From Mesostigma viride (lineage: Eukaryota; Streptophyta; Mesostigmatophyceae; Mesostigmatales; Mesostigmataceae), in the NCBI GenBank assembly GCA_009746045.1, contig RPFO01000078.1, positions 2,049,750 to 2,113,749 of the forward strand: 64,000 nucleotides of DNA, read 5' to 3'. Under the pieces are notes generated by a model. It saw only the letters and a list, made by a program, of their open reading frames with translations. It searched no databases and was not told the origin of the DNA. Positions 45,828 to 54,563 of the stretch are shown in pieces. The stretch's first letter is position 1. Each line of letters opens with the position of its first letter. The position numbers and the translations under genes were made by a program.

Positions 45828-45972
45828 TCCGGCTCCCCAGGCGTATAACTCAGGCTCTCATTTTTTTCCTCGTCGCGTTTTATTTCATCTATGTATTGGT
45901 GAAGCCCTGATTTTACAGCGACCGTCGAGCTTTCTTCATCTGGCCACTTCGTCCCCGCTCGAACGGTGTCCA
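45776..45972 (-). CDS. Possible small ORF overlapping its neighbour
   Basis: 64 residues from the ATG at 45972 ('MDTVRAGTKWPDEESSTVAV'), overlapping the gene at 45546 by 52 bases in another frame. Charged, ends 'CIRESRTSL'. May be real or a chance frame; the upstream part is not covered by any other gene. Confidence 0.35.
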
Positions 45973-46057
45973 TTGCAAACGGGTCGCTTACCCGGTGGGA
46001 CGAGGGACAAGATCCCATCTCTGCACTGTGAAGTGCTCAGTTTTTATTTTGCAACGC

Positions 46058-46318
46058 TTAAACGCTCTTGTGGTCGTCATCCCACGCGTGATACACTATC
46101 ATATGACCTAAAATGCAATGGCCTGGTAGGTCGTCCCGACTCCGTGCCGGCGTGTCGTCGAGTCTGCGCCACACATTGTACATGCCGTCTGAGTCCATGC
46201 ACACAGTCTGCAGGTACCCTGTTTGTATTCGGGGCCTCTCGTTCGGTGGCAGTTGCTGCAATTCGGCGATCGACCGTCCGGACGCCTCAAACTCTTGACG
46301 CGTCCACTCCGCGACCAT
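46058..46318 (-). CDS. Small unknown protein
   Basis: 86 residues from the ATG at 46318 ('MVAEWTRQEFEASGRSIAEL'). Includes 'CMDSDGMYNVWRRLDDTPAR' and ends 'HAWDDDHKSV'. No family recognised. Upstream frame residues are probably not coding. Confidence 0.5.
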   Translation of the reverse strand: MVAEWTRQEFEASGRSIAELQQLPPNERPRIQTGYLQTVCMDSDGMYNVWRRLDDTPARSRDDLPGHCILGHMIVYHAWDDDHKSV

Positions 46319-46401
46319 TGTGATACCTGTTTGGATTTTGATTTCAAAAACAACGCATCTGCGCGTGCACACTTTATAGTATCTCAGCATACAGTTGCGA
46401 C

Positions 46402-46659
46402 ATGGGCAGGGAACTCGTTTACTCGTTTGTCAAGTCGTTGATGTCAGACAACATGGAATGCGGGAGTATTACCGATATTCAGCGCGACCACATTTGCAAG
46501 TTTGTGCAAGCGCACACGTACACGCCCTCTAGTGTTATCGTGTTCGCCATCGACCGTGCCGCCGATAAGCTGGCAATGATGGATTGTCCCCCCTCCAACT
46601 ACGTGCTTTTTGCTGATTGGCTGACAAGGGAGCTATGCACGGTTTTGGATATCAGTTAA
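46402..46659 (+). CDS. Small unknown protein
   Basis: 85 residues, helical, containing 'DIQRDHICKFVQAHTYTPSS'. Divergent from the gene at 46058 and followed by 24 bases to the next gene on the same strand. No family recognised. Confidence 0.5.
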   Translation: MGRELVYSFVKSLMSDNMECGSITDIQRDHICKFVQAHTYTPSSVIVFAIDRAADKLAMMDCPPSNYVLFADWLTRELCTVLDIS

Positions 46660-46683
46660 AATGTCATCACTACCATAAGCGTC

Positions 46684-47196
46684 ATGTCGTCTCTGCAGGC
46701 AACGAATCCGTTGACACTCGCCCCGGGGCAAACAACCCACCGAGTTCTTGTGACAGGGACGAACAAAGCGGGCGAAACGCAGTTCGTACTCCCCGCACCT
46801 ATCCGCGACGTGCAAATGTGCCGCCTCATTTATGCCAAGTTTCCAGCAGCGACTCAAAAACAAACAGATACAACTGTGCGTGTCGCTACCGCCGTAAGTG
46901 TCAAACTTGGCGATCGCAAGGTGGAAAAAGTGCAGACGGCCGTTCCGTCAAAAGCCGCAAACAAATCCAGATACTTCGCTGGCAATGCCCACTTTTTTGT
47001 CGTGCCGTACAATCAAAATATTTACACGCCGACATCCCCACTTGACGACTCTGCCGTGTTCACACCGGAGATCGCGGACGTATCCACCGTGACGGTGGAG
47101 ATTTTTGCTCTCCCGAGCATGTCTAGGGAGCTGGTCGACTTCGGTACCAACAACTTCTTTTTCATTCTGCTCGAGTTGACGACCTTGCCGGCGTGA
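46684..47196 (+). CDS. Beta-rich protein, probable virion component
   Basis: 170 residues, mostly beta-rich and T/V/A-rich ('VTVEIFALPSMSRELVDFGT'), ending in 'FFFILLELTTLPA'. It immediately precedes the fibre gene. No family recognised; structural role is inferred from position. Confidence 0.55.
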   Translation: MSSLQATNPLTLAPGQTTHRVLVTGTNKAGETQFVLPAPIRDVQMCRLIYAKFPAATQKQTDTTVRVATAVSVKLGDRKVEKVQTAVPSKAANKSRYFAGNAHFFVVPYNQNIYTPTSPLDDSAVFTPEIADVSTVTVEIFALPSMSRELVDFGTNNFFFILLELTTLPA

Positions 47197-47210
47197 CGCC
47201 TTCGCTTAGT

Positions 47211-47250
47211 GTTTGCAAAAAAAAATGTGCGACTATTCATATAGAACCAG
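47211..47250 (+). promoter_or_regulatory. Promoter-like A tract plus TGTGCG, ATTCATA
   Basis: Nine A (47217-47225), then TGTGCG, then ATTCATA, then AGAACC, ending about 20 bases before the ATG at 47261. The same order (A7, TGTGCG, ATTCATA) is found at 55789-55813 before the basic-protein gene. Confidence 0.45.
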
Positions 47251-47260
47251 CTCGATCGAA

Positions 47261-49852
47261 ATGGCGACCCTTTGCGAAAACCTCGGAGCGTCGAAGATGC
47301 GTCGCGTGCTCGCCAACGAGATCATGGGCGACACGTCTGGCAGCGCCAATGTGAAGGACCTCACATTGCAGGCGCAGGACAAGATCGTGATCAAGCCCAA
47401 CGCCGGGTCCGGGTCCAACGCCACCAAGATCGTGCAGGTGATCGGTGACACCAACATCACCGGCACCCTGACTGTCGGCTCGTTCAGCTTCTCGGGCGAC
47501 GCCAAGGTTCAGGATGTCAAGTTTGATGGCAGCGCAATGTCCACCACCAATAACACTCTATCGCTGGCTGGCAATCAGAACGTGCGCGTCGAGGATGTCG
47601 TTTTTACCGACAACCAAATGGCGCCCGCCACCGACGCAGACCTCGTGCTCTCCGCCGGAGCCACTTCCTCCGTCATGGTCGAGGGTGTCAAGGTGACCGA
47701 CAACACCGTCAGCACCGCTTCCGGAGATCTGTCTCTCACCGCGCAGTCCGGCACCGTGCAGGTGGAGAGTGTCACCTTTGCCGACGGAGTCGTCAACACC
47801 TCCTCCGGGCCTCTCGAGCTGACCTCCGCCGCCGGGACCGTCCAGATCGAGGATGTCATCTTCACCAACTCCGCGCTCACCGTCGACGGCGACGCCAACA
47901 TCTCTCTCACCGCCGGGGCCACCTCGTCCGTCGTGCTCGAGAACGTCAAGGTCACCGACAACGCCATCGACACCACCTCAGGCGCCCTCACTCTGGCCTC
48001 GGCTGCCGGCACCGTCCAGGTGGAGAACGTCATCTTTACCGACTCGGCCCTCACCGCGTCCTCTGACGCGAACATTTCGATCACCGCCGGAGCCACCTCA
48101 TCCGTCGTGCTCGAGAACGTCAAGGTCACCGACAACGCCATCGACACCACTTCGGGTGGTCTCACTTTGGCGTCGGCTGCCGGCACCGTGCAGGTCGAGA
48201 ATGTTGTCTTCACTGATGCAGCGCTCACGGTCGCTAGCGGAGACATCTCCATCACCGCCGGCTCTGGTGCTTTCCTCAACCTGGAGAACGTGACCATCAA
48301 TGACAGCGCCATCAGCACCTCCGCTGACGGCCTCACTCTCTCGTCCGCCGCCGGCACGGTCCAGGTCGAGAACGTCATCTTTACCGACTCGGCGCTCACT
48401 GCCTCGTCCGACGCCGACATCTCCATCACCGCCGGCGCCACACACTCCGTCTTGGTCGAGGGCGTCAAGGTGACTGACAACACCGTCAGCACCTCTTCGG
48501 GTAGCCTGTCCCTCACCTCCGCTGCCGGCACCGTCGCCGTCGAGGAGGTCACCTTTACGGACAGCGCCTTGACCACCGCCAACAATGTCCTGTCTCTGGA
48601 CGCCGCCGTGTCCGTCGATCTTAAGAAGGACCTTGTGCTTACCTCCACTGCTGGCGGCAGCGGCAAGATCACCACGTCTGCCGGTCAGCTGGAGCTCGCG
48701 TCCGCGTCTGGCGTCGTCAAGATCTCGGGCAACCTCGAGGTTAACGGCACCCTTAACAGCATCAACACCACTGAGACCAACGTGGAGGTCGTCGACAAGA
48801 CCATGACCCTGGCCTTTGTGGAGGGCGGGTCCGCCTCGAACGTCAATGCCAATGGCGGTGGTATCTTCATGGACGGTAACAGCTCGTTCTCCGACCGCGC
48901 CATCAGCTGGCACATGGGCGCGGGGGAGACTTCCCAAGATAAGGGCGACAACACCGGCTCGTACTGGCACATCGAGGGTGGCCAGCTGCTGTTTTCGCGC
49001 ACCATCGCCCTTGCGGACCGGTATGCGCCCGGCACCAATGTCCTGCTGTCGTCCCTGGCTTCGGGCGCGGACGACACGCGTTGGGAGTTCACCTCCGGCA
49101 CCACCTCGGAGGTGGGGGCCAAGGTGATGACCCTGAACGGTGGCGCGACTGTCGCCAATGGAGTCCTGAAGGTGAATGACTCGGGTTCGCAGAGTGCCTC
49201 GTGCGCCACGTCCATGCCCAACGGTTCCTTCACTATTATTGCCAAGGTTACCCCTAAGGCCGACCTGTCCAGCTCTAGCGCTAACGGCGTAGTCTTGCTG
49301 TCCTACGCTGGCCCCAGCTCCACTGTCACCGTTTCGGTCACCGACGGTGGGCGCTTGCAGCTGAAATACGAATATCCCGGATTTGCTGACATGAACAACA
49401 GCGCCGCGGGCCTGCTGTCGACCGAGACATTCACTATCGCCGTCGTCCGCGAAAGCGTCACTGGCCTCCTCAGCCTGTACTTGAACGGTGTCATGGTGGC
49501 CGCTTCAGGCGCATCAGTCGACGTGGGCGCCTCCCCCACGCTGACACTCGGCCCTGGAAAGAACCAGGCCGGGTACTCCGTCTGGTTTGACGACGTGCGC
49601 GTCAACTCCGCCGCCATCACCGCCGCCAACACCCAGCTGTACGGCTACAAGGAGATGTACGCCGAGGACCAGATCGTCACGTACGGCTTCCGCATCGGCA
49701 ACGACGAGAGCATGCAGCTCGTCAAGGTGCGGGGCTCCGGCTCCCATTCTCGCGTGTGCATGAAGCCCGCGCCCAACACTATTACGGATAGCAACACGAT
49801 GGGCGAGATTGGCTCGACCGGTCTGGACGTCGTGTCCGAGTCCCTCAACTAA
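47261..49852 (+). CDS. Beta-repeat fibre protein, paralogue A
   Basis: 863 residues from the ATG at 47261, chosen because it aligns base-for-base with the start of paralogue B. Residues 80-480 are about ten repeats of ~23 residues with the pattern 'VxVENVxFTDSALT...SITAG', likely a beta-helix or stacked fibre. Then 'GSYWHIEGGQLLFSRTI' and a C-terminal LamG-like sandwich with 'LYLNGV'. Not a secreted enzyme: no signal peptide or catalytic motif. Likely a virion fibre or adhesin. The C-terminus is closely related to the 59487-62951 protein. Confidence 0.9.
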   Translation: MATLCENLGASKMRRVLANEIMGDTSGSANVKDLTLQAQDKIVIKPNAGSGSNATKIVQVIGDTNITGTLTVGSFSFSGDAKVQDVKFDGSAMSTTNNTLSLAGNQNVRVEDVVFTDNQMAPATDADLVLSAGATSSVMVEGVKVTDNTVSTASGDLSLTAQSGTVQVESVTFADGVVNTSSGPLELTSAAGTVQIEDVIFTNSALTVDGDANISLTAGATSSVVLENVKVTDNAIDTTSGALTLASAAGTVQVENVIFTDSALTASSDANISITAGATSSVVLENVKVTDNAIDTTSGGLTLASAAGTVQVENVVFTDAALTVASGDISITAGSGAFLNLENVTINDSAISTSADGLTLSSAAGTVQVENVIFTDSALTASSDADISITAGATHSVLVEGVKVTDNTVSTSSGSLSLTSAAGTVAVEEVTFTDSALTTANNVLSLDAAVSVDLKKDLVLTSTAGGSGKITTSAGQLELASASGVVKISGNLEVNGTLNSINTTETNVEVVDKTMTLAFVEGGSASNVNANGGGIFMDGNSSFSDRAISWHMGAGETSQDKGDNTGSYWHIEGGQLLFSRTIALADRYAPGTNVLLSSLASGADDTRWEFTSGTTSEVGAKVMTLNGGATVANGVLKVNDSGSQSASCATSMPNGSFTIIAKVTPKADLSSSSANGVVLLSYAGPSSTVTVSVTDGGRLQLKYEYPGFADMNNSAAGLLSTETFTIAVVRESVTGLLSLYLNGVMVAASGASVDVGASPTLTLGPGKNQAGYSVWFDDVRVNSAAITAANTQLYGYKEMYAEDQIVTYGFRIGNDESMQLVKVRGSGSHSRVCMKPAPNTITDSNTMGEIGSTGLDVVSESLN

Positions 49853-49931
49853 ACGCTCACAATGTCATGTCTTCTTTTACTGTTTGGAATGCCCGTTTCG
49901 CGTGTTTGATTAGCAATATTGTTAATAAAGA

Positions 49932-50336
49932 ATGACAAAGTTATCGGATGTTATACTACAAAACATGTGGCCTAGTCAAATCGTTTCTAGACTCGCGACG
50001 GCAGTAGGAATTCAGGGAAAGCACGCTAGGGATTTGGACAAACTTGAAAAAATGTGTGTGATGCCCCTCGATCGTGTCAGCTCGGAACAGATTAGGGAGT
50101 TGGAACAGAACATGCGAAGTAAACAGGAGGCTATTGTCCATTTACCCCCAAACAGCTCAGAGCATGAAGCTTGCCGTAAGTACATCCGCCTTGCGTCAAG
50201 TTGCCTCGACATGTGGCAAGGAAAACACAAAAGTGACACTCTGCAACAACAAAAGGATCTCGCACTCCCAGCCGCTACCCTGTTGGCTGGAATCGCCACA
50301 GGGGTGGGCGTGGTGTTTTTGGCATTGCGTCAATAA
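49932..50336 (+). CDS. Tail-anchored small protein
   Basis: 134 residues, helical, with a C-terminal hydrophobic segment 'ALPAATLLAGIATGVGVVFL'. Looks tail-anchored. A poly-A tract (15 A, 50335-50349) starts at its stop codon and precedes the next gene. No family recognised. Confidence 0.6.
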   Translation: MTKLSDVILQNMWPSQIVSRLATAVGIQGKHARDLDKLEKMCVMPLDRVSSEQIRELEQNMRSKQEAIVHLPPNSSEHEACRKYIRLASSCLDMWQGKHKSDTLQQQKDLALPAATLLAGIATGVGVVFLALRQ

Positions 50337-50371
50337 AAAAAAAAAAAAATGTCGGCCTGTCGTGTACACGT

Positions 50372-50941
50372 ATGAACAGGTGCACGGCCGTCACGTCAAA
50401 GGGGGCGAGATGTTCCAGGTCCTCCACCTGTCAGCGACGCACGTGTGCTCAGCACCACGTCCGCGCCGGTCTTGTAACGTCGATGAAATTGGGTCCTGAA
50501 TATTGGAAAAAGGTGCAACAACAGCATAAAGAAAACCCTGAAAAATATCGACTACCCAAACATGAAAATTGGGTTCTGACTGAACGGTTACAACAGTTAT
50601 TAGAGGATTTGGACGAAAGAATTCCGCCCCCCGATGCGCGCCCAAAAGCTAATCCGCGCCTGGCCGTAGTACAAAAAAAGGACCCTCCGCCTGAACCGCG
50701 CCTGGCCGTAGTACCAATAGAGGACCCTCCGCCTGAACCGCGCCTGCCCGTGTCGATACCGATAGCTGATGCCAGGTCACACAGCGTGTACGCAGGCGAT
50801 GTGGAGCCCGTTCCCGTGAAACCCGCCCCGATCAGGGTCGTGCCACGTAAAAGTCGGTCACGGTCGTCCATCCTACTCGTGGCCATCGCGATCGTCGCCG
50901 GCGCGGCCGGCGTGATCAAGCTGGTGACAAAAATAATATGA
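50372..50941 (+). CDS. Zinc-knuckle protein with C-terminal membrane anchor
   Basis: 189 residues. N-terminal knuckle C4, C14, C25, H28 ('MNRCTAVTSKGARCS', 'CAQHH'). The middle has a tandem 'PRLAVV..(K/E)DPPPE' repeat, two to three copies. A C-terminal helix 'SSILLVAIAIVAGAAGVIKL' anchors it. Preceded by a 15-A tract and a GTG. This is the only member of the family with a TM segment. Confidence 0.65.
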   Translation: MNRCTAVTSKGARCSRSSTCQRRTCAQHHVRAGLVTSMKLGPEYWKKVQQQHKENPEKYRLPKHENWVLTERLQQLLEDLDERIPPPDARPKANPRLAVVQKKDPPPEPRLAVVPIEDPPPEPRLPVSIPIADARSHSVYAGDVEPVPVKPAPIRVVPRKSRSRSSILLVAIAIVAGAAGVIKLVTKII

Positions 50942-50961
50942 ACGTCACACTGTAGGCGGAG

Positions 50962-51924
50962 ATGCGAAGACAAACGTGCGTGGGGCGCGGATGCAGCGAC
51001 CGCCGTTGCGTGCACCGGCGTCACTGCGGCTCCTGGAATAACAAACTCCGGCGCTGGTGTCTCAACGCGACCACGTCCGGCAGGTACTGCAAATTGCACG
51101 CGAGACACCGGGTGAGAGCGAAAGAGTTGGACGACTTTAGCAAATCTGACCAGGAGATCATATACGCAAATGTGGCCAAGCACCTAGATCTGCCTGACGC
51201 CATAAACCTCAGCGGCGTCAATCGAACCGCGAACAGGGCCGTGCTGGAACAACTCGTGCGTGACGATCGCCCAAGGGCCGACCAAAAAAAAACTATCCGC
51301 GACGTGTCCGATACAAACCTGCAGAGACTGATGCAATTGGAAAGCGCGTACAAGGACGTGGCTGATCGCAAGGTTAAACTTTTACAGACTTATCCGCGTC
51401 ACATCAACATCACATCCACACCCGAGTTTAAGTACTTGTTAGATGCAGAAAAAACTCTGTTACCGCATCTAACAAAAGAGGTAGACAAACTGTTTGAAGC
51501 AAGCCCGATGCTGTCCTTCGGCGGTGTGAGGACTCGGCTGCGGGAGACGCCTTTTTATAACGACCAGTTGTGGTCATCCCTGGCGGCGGCACGCAGGAGG
51601 GATCGCTCATGGGCCCCTGTAGAGGCGCACAAGGATCCTGAGGACGTAACGTTTAGGATGCTAAAGAACGCTACCGGGGCTTCTGTTCCGTACCGCAAGG
51701 AGCTGTGGAAACAATACTATGATCAGGTGAACAATTCGATCAATGCGACTTTCAAGGCCGCAGAGTCCAGTACTGACGCTAAAGGCTCGCAATGTTACAA
51801 ATGCGAAAAAAAATCCTCCCCAAATTACATGTATCGCGGCCGATCGCCTACCTACTTACGCCAACGCGTAGACGCAAACTGGTCGCCGGCGTATGCACCA
51901 TTGACGAGTGAGCAAGATGAGTGA
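50962..51924 (+). CDS. Zinc-knuckle plus F-box-like protein
   Basis: 320 residues. Cysteines C6, C11, C16, C22, C33, C43 with H46: the last three fit C-X9-C-X2-H ('RWCLNATTSGRYCKLHARHR'). Next 'FSKSDQEIIYANVAKHLDL' followed by 'PDAINLSGVNRTANR' is F-box-like. The rest is helical, with a second Cys pair 'CYKCEKK'. An AT-rich gap of 20 bases links it to the preceding gene. Confidence 0.65.
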   Translation: MRRQTCVGRGCSDRRCVHRRHCGSWNNKLRRWCLNATTSGRYCKLHARHRVRAKELDDFSKSDQEIIYANVAKHLDLPDAINLSGVNRTANRAVLEQLVRDDRPRADQKKTIRDVSDTNLQRLMQLESAYKDVADRKVKLLQTYPRHINITSTPEFKYLLDAEKTLLPHLTKEVDKLFEASPMLSFGGVRTRLRETPFYNDQLWSSLAAARRRDRSWAPVEAHKDPEDVTFRMLKNATGASVPYRKELWKQYYDQVNNSINATFKAAESSTDAKGSQCYKCEKKSSPNYMYRGRSPTYLRQRVDANWSPAYAPLTSEQDE

Positions 51925-52255
51925 TCGGAATTCATATCTAATGCATTCGCTAAGGATGCACAGGAGGCGCGGACCTCATCGCGTACGCTCGGTAGGAAGC
52001 GCGGCACCGCCGCTCGAAGGGCGACCGCGCGCGCTGGACCTGGAACTTGAACTTTCTAGATTGTTGGCCCGGACAACCCTGGCCGCAAACGAGGCCTTGC
52101 GAAGGCGAGAGGAGAGGGAAAGAAATGCGCAGAGGCTCAGGGAGAGGGCGCGGGCATTGAGAGAGGGGCAAGCGTCTGGCAGCCACTCTAACAAAACACG
52201 ACGCGTGAGACGTGCGGCTAAGCGGACGAGAACAATTTCTAGATTGGTGTTATAG
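51917..52255 (+). CDS. Short Arg-rich helical protein
   Basis: 112 residues from the ATG at 51917 ('MSDRNSYLMHSLRMHRRRG'), overlapping the end of the previous gene by 8 bases. Long basic coiled helix ('LRRREERERNAQRLRERARA'), ending in 'KRTRTISRLVL'. A DNA- or RNA-associated role is plausible. Family unknown. Confidence 0.55.
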   Translation: MSDRNSYLMHSLRMHRRRGPHRVRSVGSAAPPLEGRPRALDLELELSRLLARTTLAANEALRRREERERNAQRLRERARALREGQASGSHSNKTRRVRRAAKRTRTISRLVL

Positions 52256-52264
52256 ACACGAGGC

Positions 52265-53401
52265 ATGGAGTCGGACGTGCCCATGGAGACCGTCCCCGCG
52301 GTCGCCAAGCTGTGCACGGACAGGGTGACTCTGGCGAAGCTCGCGTGCGAGTTTGTCGACACGTGTCTTACGCCCTCGTCGCACATGGTCGACTGGCCGA
52401 ACGTGCGCCAGACGCTGTCTCACGCGTTCAACGTGTTCCTGGAGGCCAAGTGTTTCCCCCCCTACGACATGTCCCCGCTGCACTGCGAGGACGGACGCGT
52501 CGGATCCAAAACAGAGGAGTCTCGGATGTGGACCGCCATTCTGTGCGCGCGGGGTGCCGTGATGGCCCGCGTGTCGACGCCGGCCCGCGCCGAGTACGCG
52601 TCGAACAAGTGTTGGTACTGGCTGCAGAATGTCGCCATCGTGAGACCCATGCCCCGTTCGCGGCACGGCAGCGGGCTGGCCCCGTTCCCGGCGTGGTTTG
52701 ACGGCGATAAGTACTTCGCGGCAAGAGACGCCGCGGGTCTTCGTAACGGCATGCGCGAGTGGGTGGTGAGATACGCCAAGGAGCACGGCGTGTTTGCCGA
52801 CCTCGACGAGAGAGAGGAGGCATTCCTGGAAGACTGCCACGGCTTTTGCGAGTCCGACCTCGCCGACCTGAAGGGCGTGCGCGCCGTGCGTGATCACATA
52901 ACGCGCTCCGGAGGTGCCGCTCCTGCGTGGGCGAACGAATGGATTCGCGAACTTAGGGAGAAGATAACGACCGCATACAGCCGAAAAAGCGGGTCTTCGT
53001 ACAAGTGGAAACCAAAAGACAACCCGCACGCCGACGCCCTCACCGCCTCTCTTGAGTGGCGTTCGGTGCAAGAAGAAGAGAACGAGATAGGTGTCGCGCG
53101 ACAGGAAGATGCGGAACCCGGTGTGGACGCGGGCTCGTTTGCCGCCTTTGTCCGGCCGTTCCTGTCTCACAGCGACTTGGTATGCCTGAACAAGACCGCC
53201 TTTATGCCCCTGTCCGAATTCCGAAAGCTCTTTTTTGTCGAGTTCCTGGGTCAAAAACTGTCCGTCGGCAAACGCGTTCCGGCGCAAGACCTGGCCACCG
53301 TACTCGCGCCGCACGGCGTCAACGTAACAGGCAACGTGCGCATGGCTGATGACCCTGAGGGGAGGAGGACGATCTGGGTGACTGGCGTGGCAAAAAAATA
53401 G
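52265..53401 (+). CDS. Unknown protein with a possible C-terminal winged helix
   Basis: 378 residues. The N-terminal half is helical with 'NKCWYWLQNVAIVRPMPRSR'. The C-terminal ~80 residues ('FMPLSEFRKLFFVEFLGQKL' and 'GRRTIWVTGVAKK') look like the winged-helix end of D5-type helicases. No catalytic motif. May be a DNA-binding accessory protein; weak. Ends in an A7 tract just before TAG. Confidence 0.6.
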   Translation: MESDVPMETVPAVAKLCTDRVTLAKLACEFVDTCLTPSSHMVDWPNVRQTLSHAFNVFLEAKCFPPYDMSPLHCEDGRVGSKTEESRMWTAILCARGAVMARVSTPARAEYASNKCWYWLQNVAIVRPMPRSRHGSGLAPFPAWFDGDKYFAARDAAGLRNGMREWVVRYAKEHGVFADLDEREEAFLEDCHGFCESDLADLKGVRAVRDHITRSGGAAPAWANEWIRELREKITTAYSRKSGSSYKWKPKDNPHADALTASLEWRSVQEEENEIGVARQEDAEPGVDAGSFAAFVRPFLSHSDLVCLNKTAFMPLSEFRKLFFVEFLGQKLSVGKRVPAQDLATVLAPHGVNVTGNVRMADDPEGRRTIWVTGVAKK

Positions 53402-53498
53402 TTTTACTTAGCTTGTCGTAAATTTTAATAACTGTATTTTTAAACTGTTTGCACTTCGTTCAAGGACATTGCAAAACCGGCTTTATTAATATGGCATC

Positions 53499-54011
53499 AT
53501 GGACATCAATGCATTTCTAGAAAAACTGCCAGTGTACGAGCTTGGCGAGGGCACGTACCAAAAAGCTGTGGAGGTCCTCATAGCTCCACCGCGTACCGAA
53601 GTTGGCGAGGGCTGGACCCAATGTGTTGCCTACGAACCGTCCACAGAGTATGTCGTCAACCATATCCCCGTCCTAGAGGTGGATGCGAAGACGGGCGACT
53701 ACATTTATACACTGAACCGCATGCCGGCGTGCGACATAGTGAAAAATATCACGAGTGACGCCCGAGTGCGCGTTGTGATCGGCGAAGACGAGTTCGATCC
53801 GGAGAACCTGACCGTCGTCCCATGCCGATCCATGTACACTTACACAGGGCTCAAGTTTTACTTGGATGGCCGAGACCCGCCCAAGCGCTTTGGCGTAAAG
53901 TATCGCTGTTTTTTGCTGGACGAGAGGAATCGAAACCTTGTCCTCTCAGCCCCGCTTGTAACTAGCGGCACGCACGTGTACCAAGACGGCGTGGCTTTGA
54001 GGACAAAGTAG
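53499..54011 (+). CDS. Unknown protein sharing an N-terminal segment with the KilA-N protein
   Basis: 170 residues. 'VLEVDAKTGDYIYTLNRMP' resembles 'KAVDADGYVFKLNRM' of the protein at 11677, with similar hydrophobic spacing after it. No KilA-N core follows. Beta-rich. Function unknown. Confidence 0.55.
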   Translation: MDINAFLEKLPVYELGEGTYQKAVEVLIAPPRTEVGEGWTQCVAYEPSTEYVVNHIPVLEVDAKTGDYIYTLNRMPACDIVKNITSDARVRVVIGEDEFDPENLTVVPCRSMYTYTGLKFYLDGRDPPKRFGVKYRCFLLDERNRNLVLSAPLVTSGTHVYQDGVALRTK

Positions 54012-54105
54012 ACAGTCCGCGTTAATTCTGGCATCCGTTGCATTTACGTTGGGCATCACGCGTGTGCGCTCCAGAAAAGCTCGCGCATGTATATACTAGC
54101 GAGCG

Positions 54106-54492
54106 ATGTTAACGACGGCGAAGGAGAGAGACGTGCAGGTAGCGTACAACGAAAAAGTGCGCGGCCGCAGAGAAGTGTACTGCCGCGGGGGAAAAATAGA
54201 CATCCTAGACGACATGAGAATGCGGGTCATCGAGGTAAAAGAATGGGGCAACTGGATGCACGGTGTCGGTCAGCTACTGTCGTACGGCAAAGACTACCCG
54301 AACTACAAGAAGGAGCTCCACTTGTTTAGAGCTGATTGGTCCGCCGGCGTCACCCCCGAGAAGCTGAACCACATACTGGCGGTCTGCAAACAGGCCGGGG
54401 TAAAAGTGACGTTAGACAAAACCATCGAGCTGACAATACCGGGTAAAGCCGCCTCGCGATGGAAGCGCCTGTGCTGCCTCGCACACGCGTAG
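54106..54492 (+). CDS. Small PD-(D/E)XK-like nuclease
   Basis: 128 residues. Motifs 'GKIDILDDMRMRVIEVKEW' (D32, E43, K45) and 'HGVGQLLSYGKDYP' (Q56) match compact restriction-like nuclease folds, in which D, E and K bind metal and Q orients substrate. All three residues are present. Could act in DNA repair or degrade host DNA. The match is by eye. Confidence 0.65.
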   Translation: MLTTAKERDVQVAYNEKVRGRREVYCRGGKIDILDDMRMRVIEVKEWGNWMHGVGQLLSYGKDYPNYKKELHLFRADWSAGVTPEKLNHILAVCKQAGVKVTLDKTIELTIPGKAASRWKRLCCLAHA

Positions 54493-54563
54493 ACTGCAAA
54501 TCGTTGTATTGATAACATTAATAAAACACAATTTCCCTTTGTTGTTTGGTCAAGTTTGCTTTA

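Noticed and set aside
45776-45972. Reading frame joining the genes at 45546 and 45776 by frameshift at the A7 run
   Set aside because: Slippage in either direction at the A7 meets a stop (TGA), so two separate ORFs, or one, are more likely.
47575-48675. 366-codon minus-strand ORF in the beta-repeat fibre gene
   Set aside because: Its repeats mirror the plus-strand repeats, with a composition of antisense Ser/Val/Thr, and it overlaps a clear real gene.
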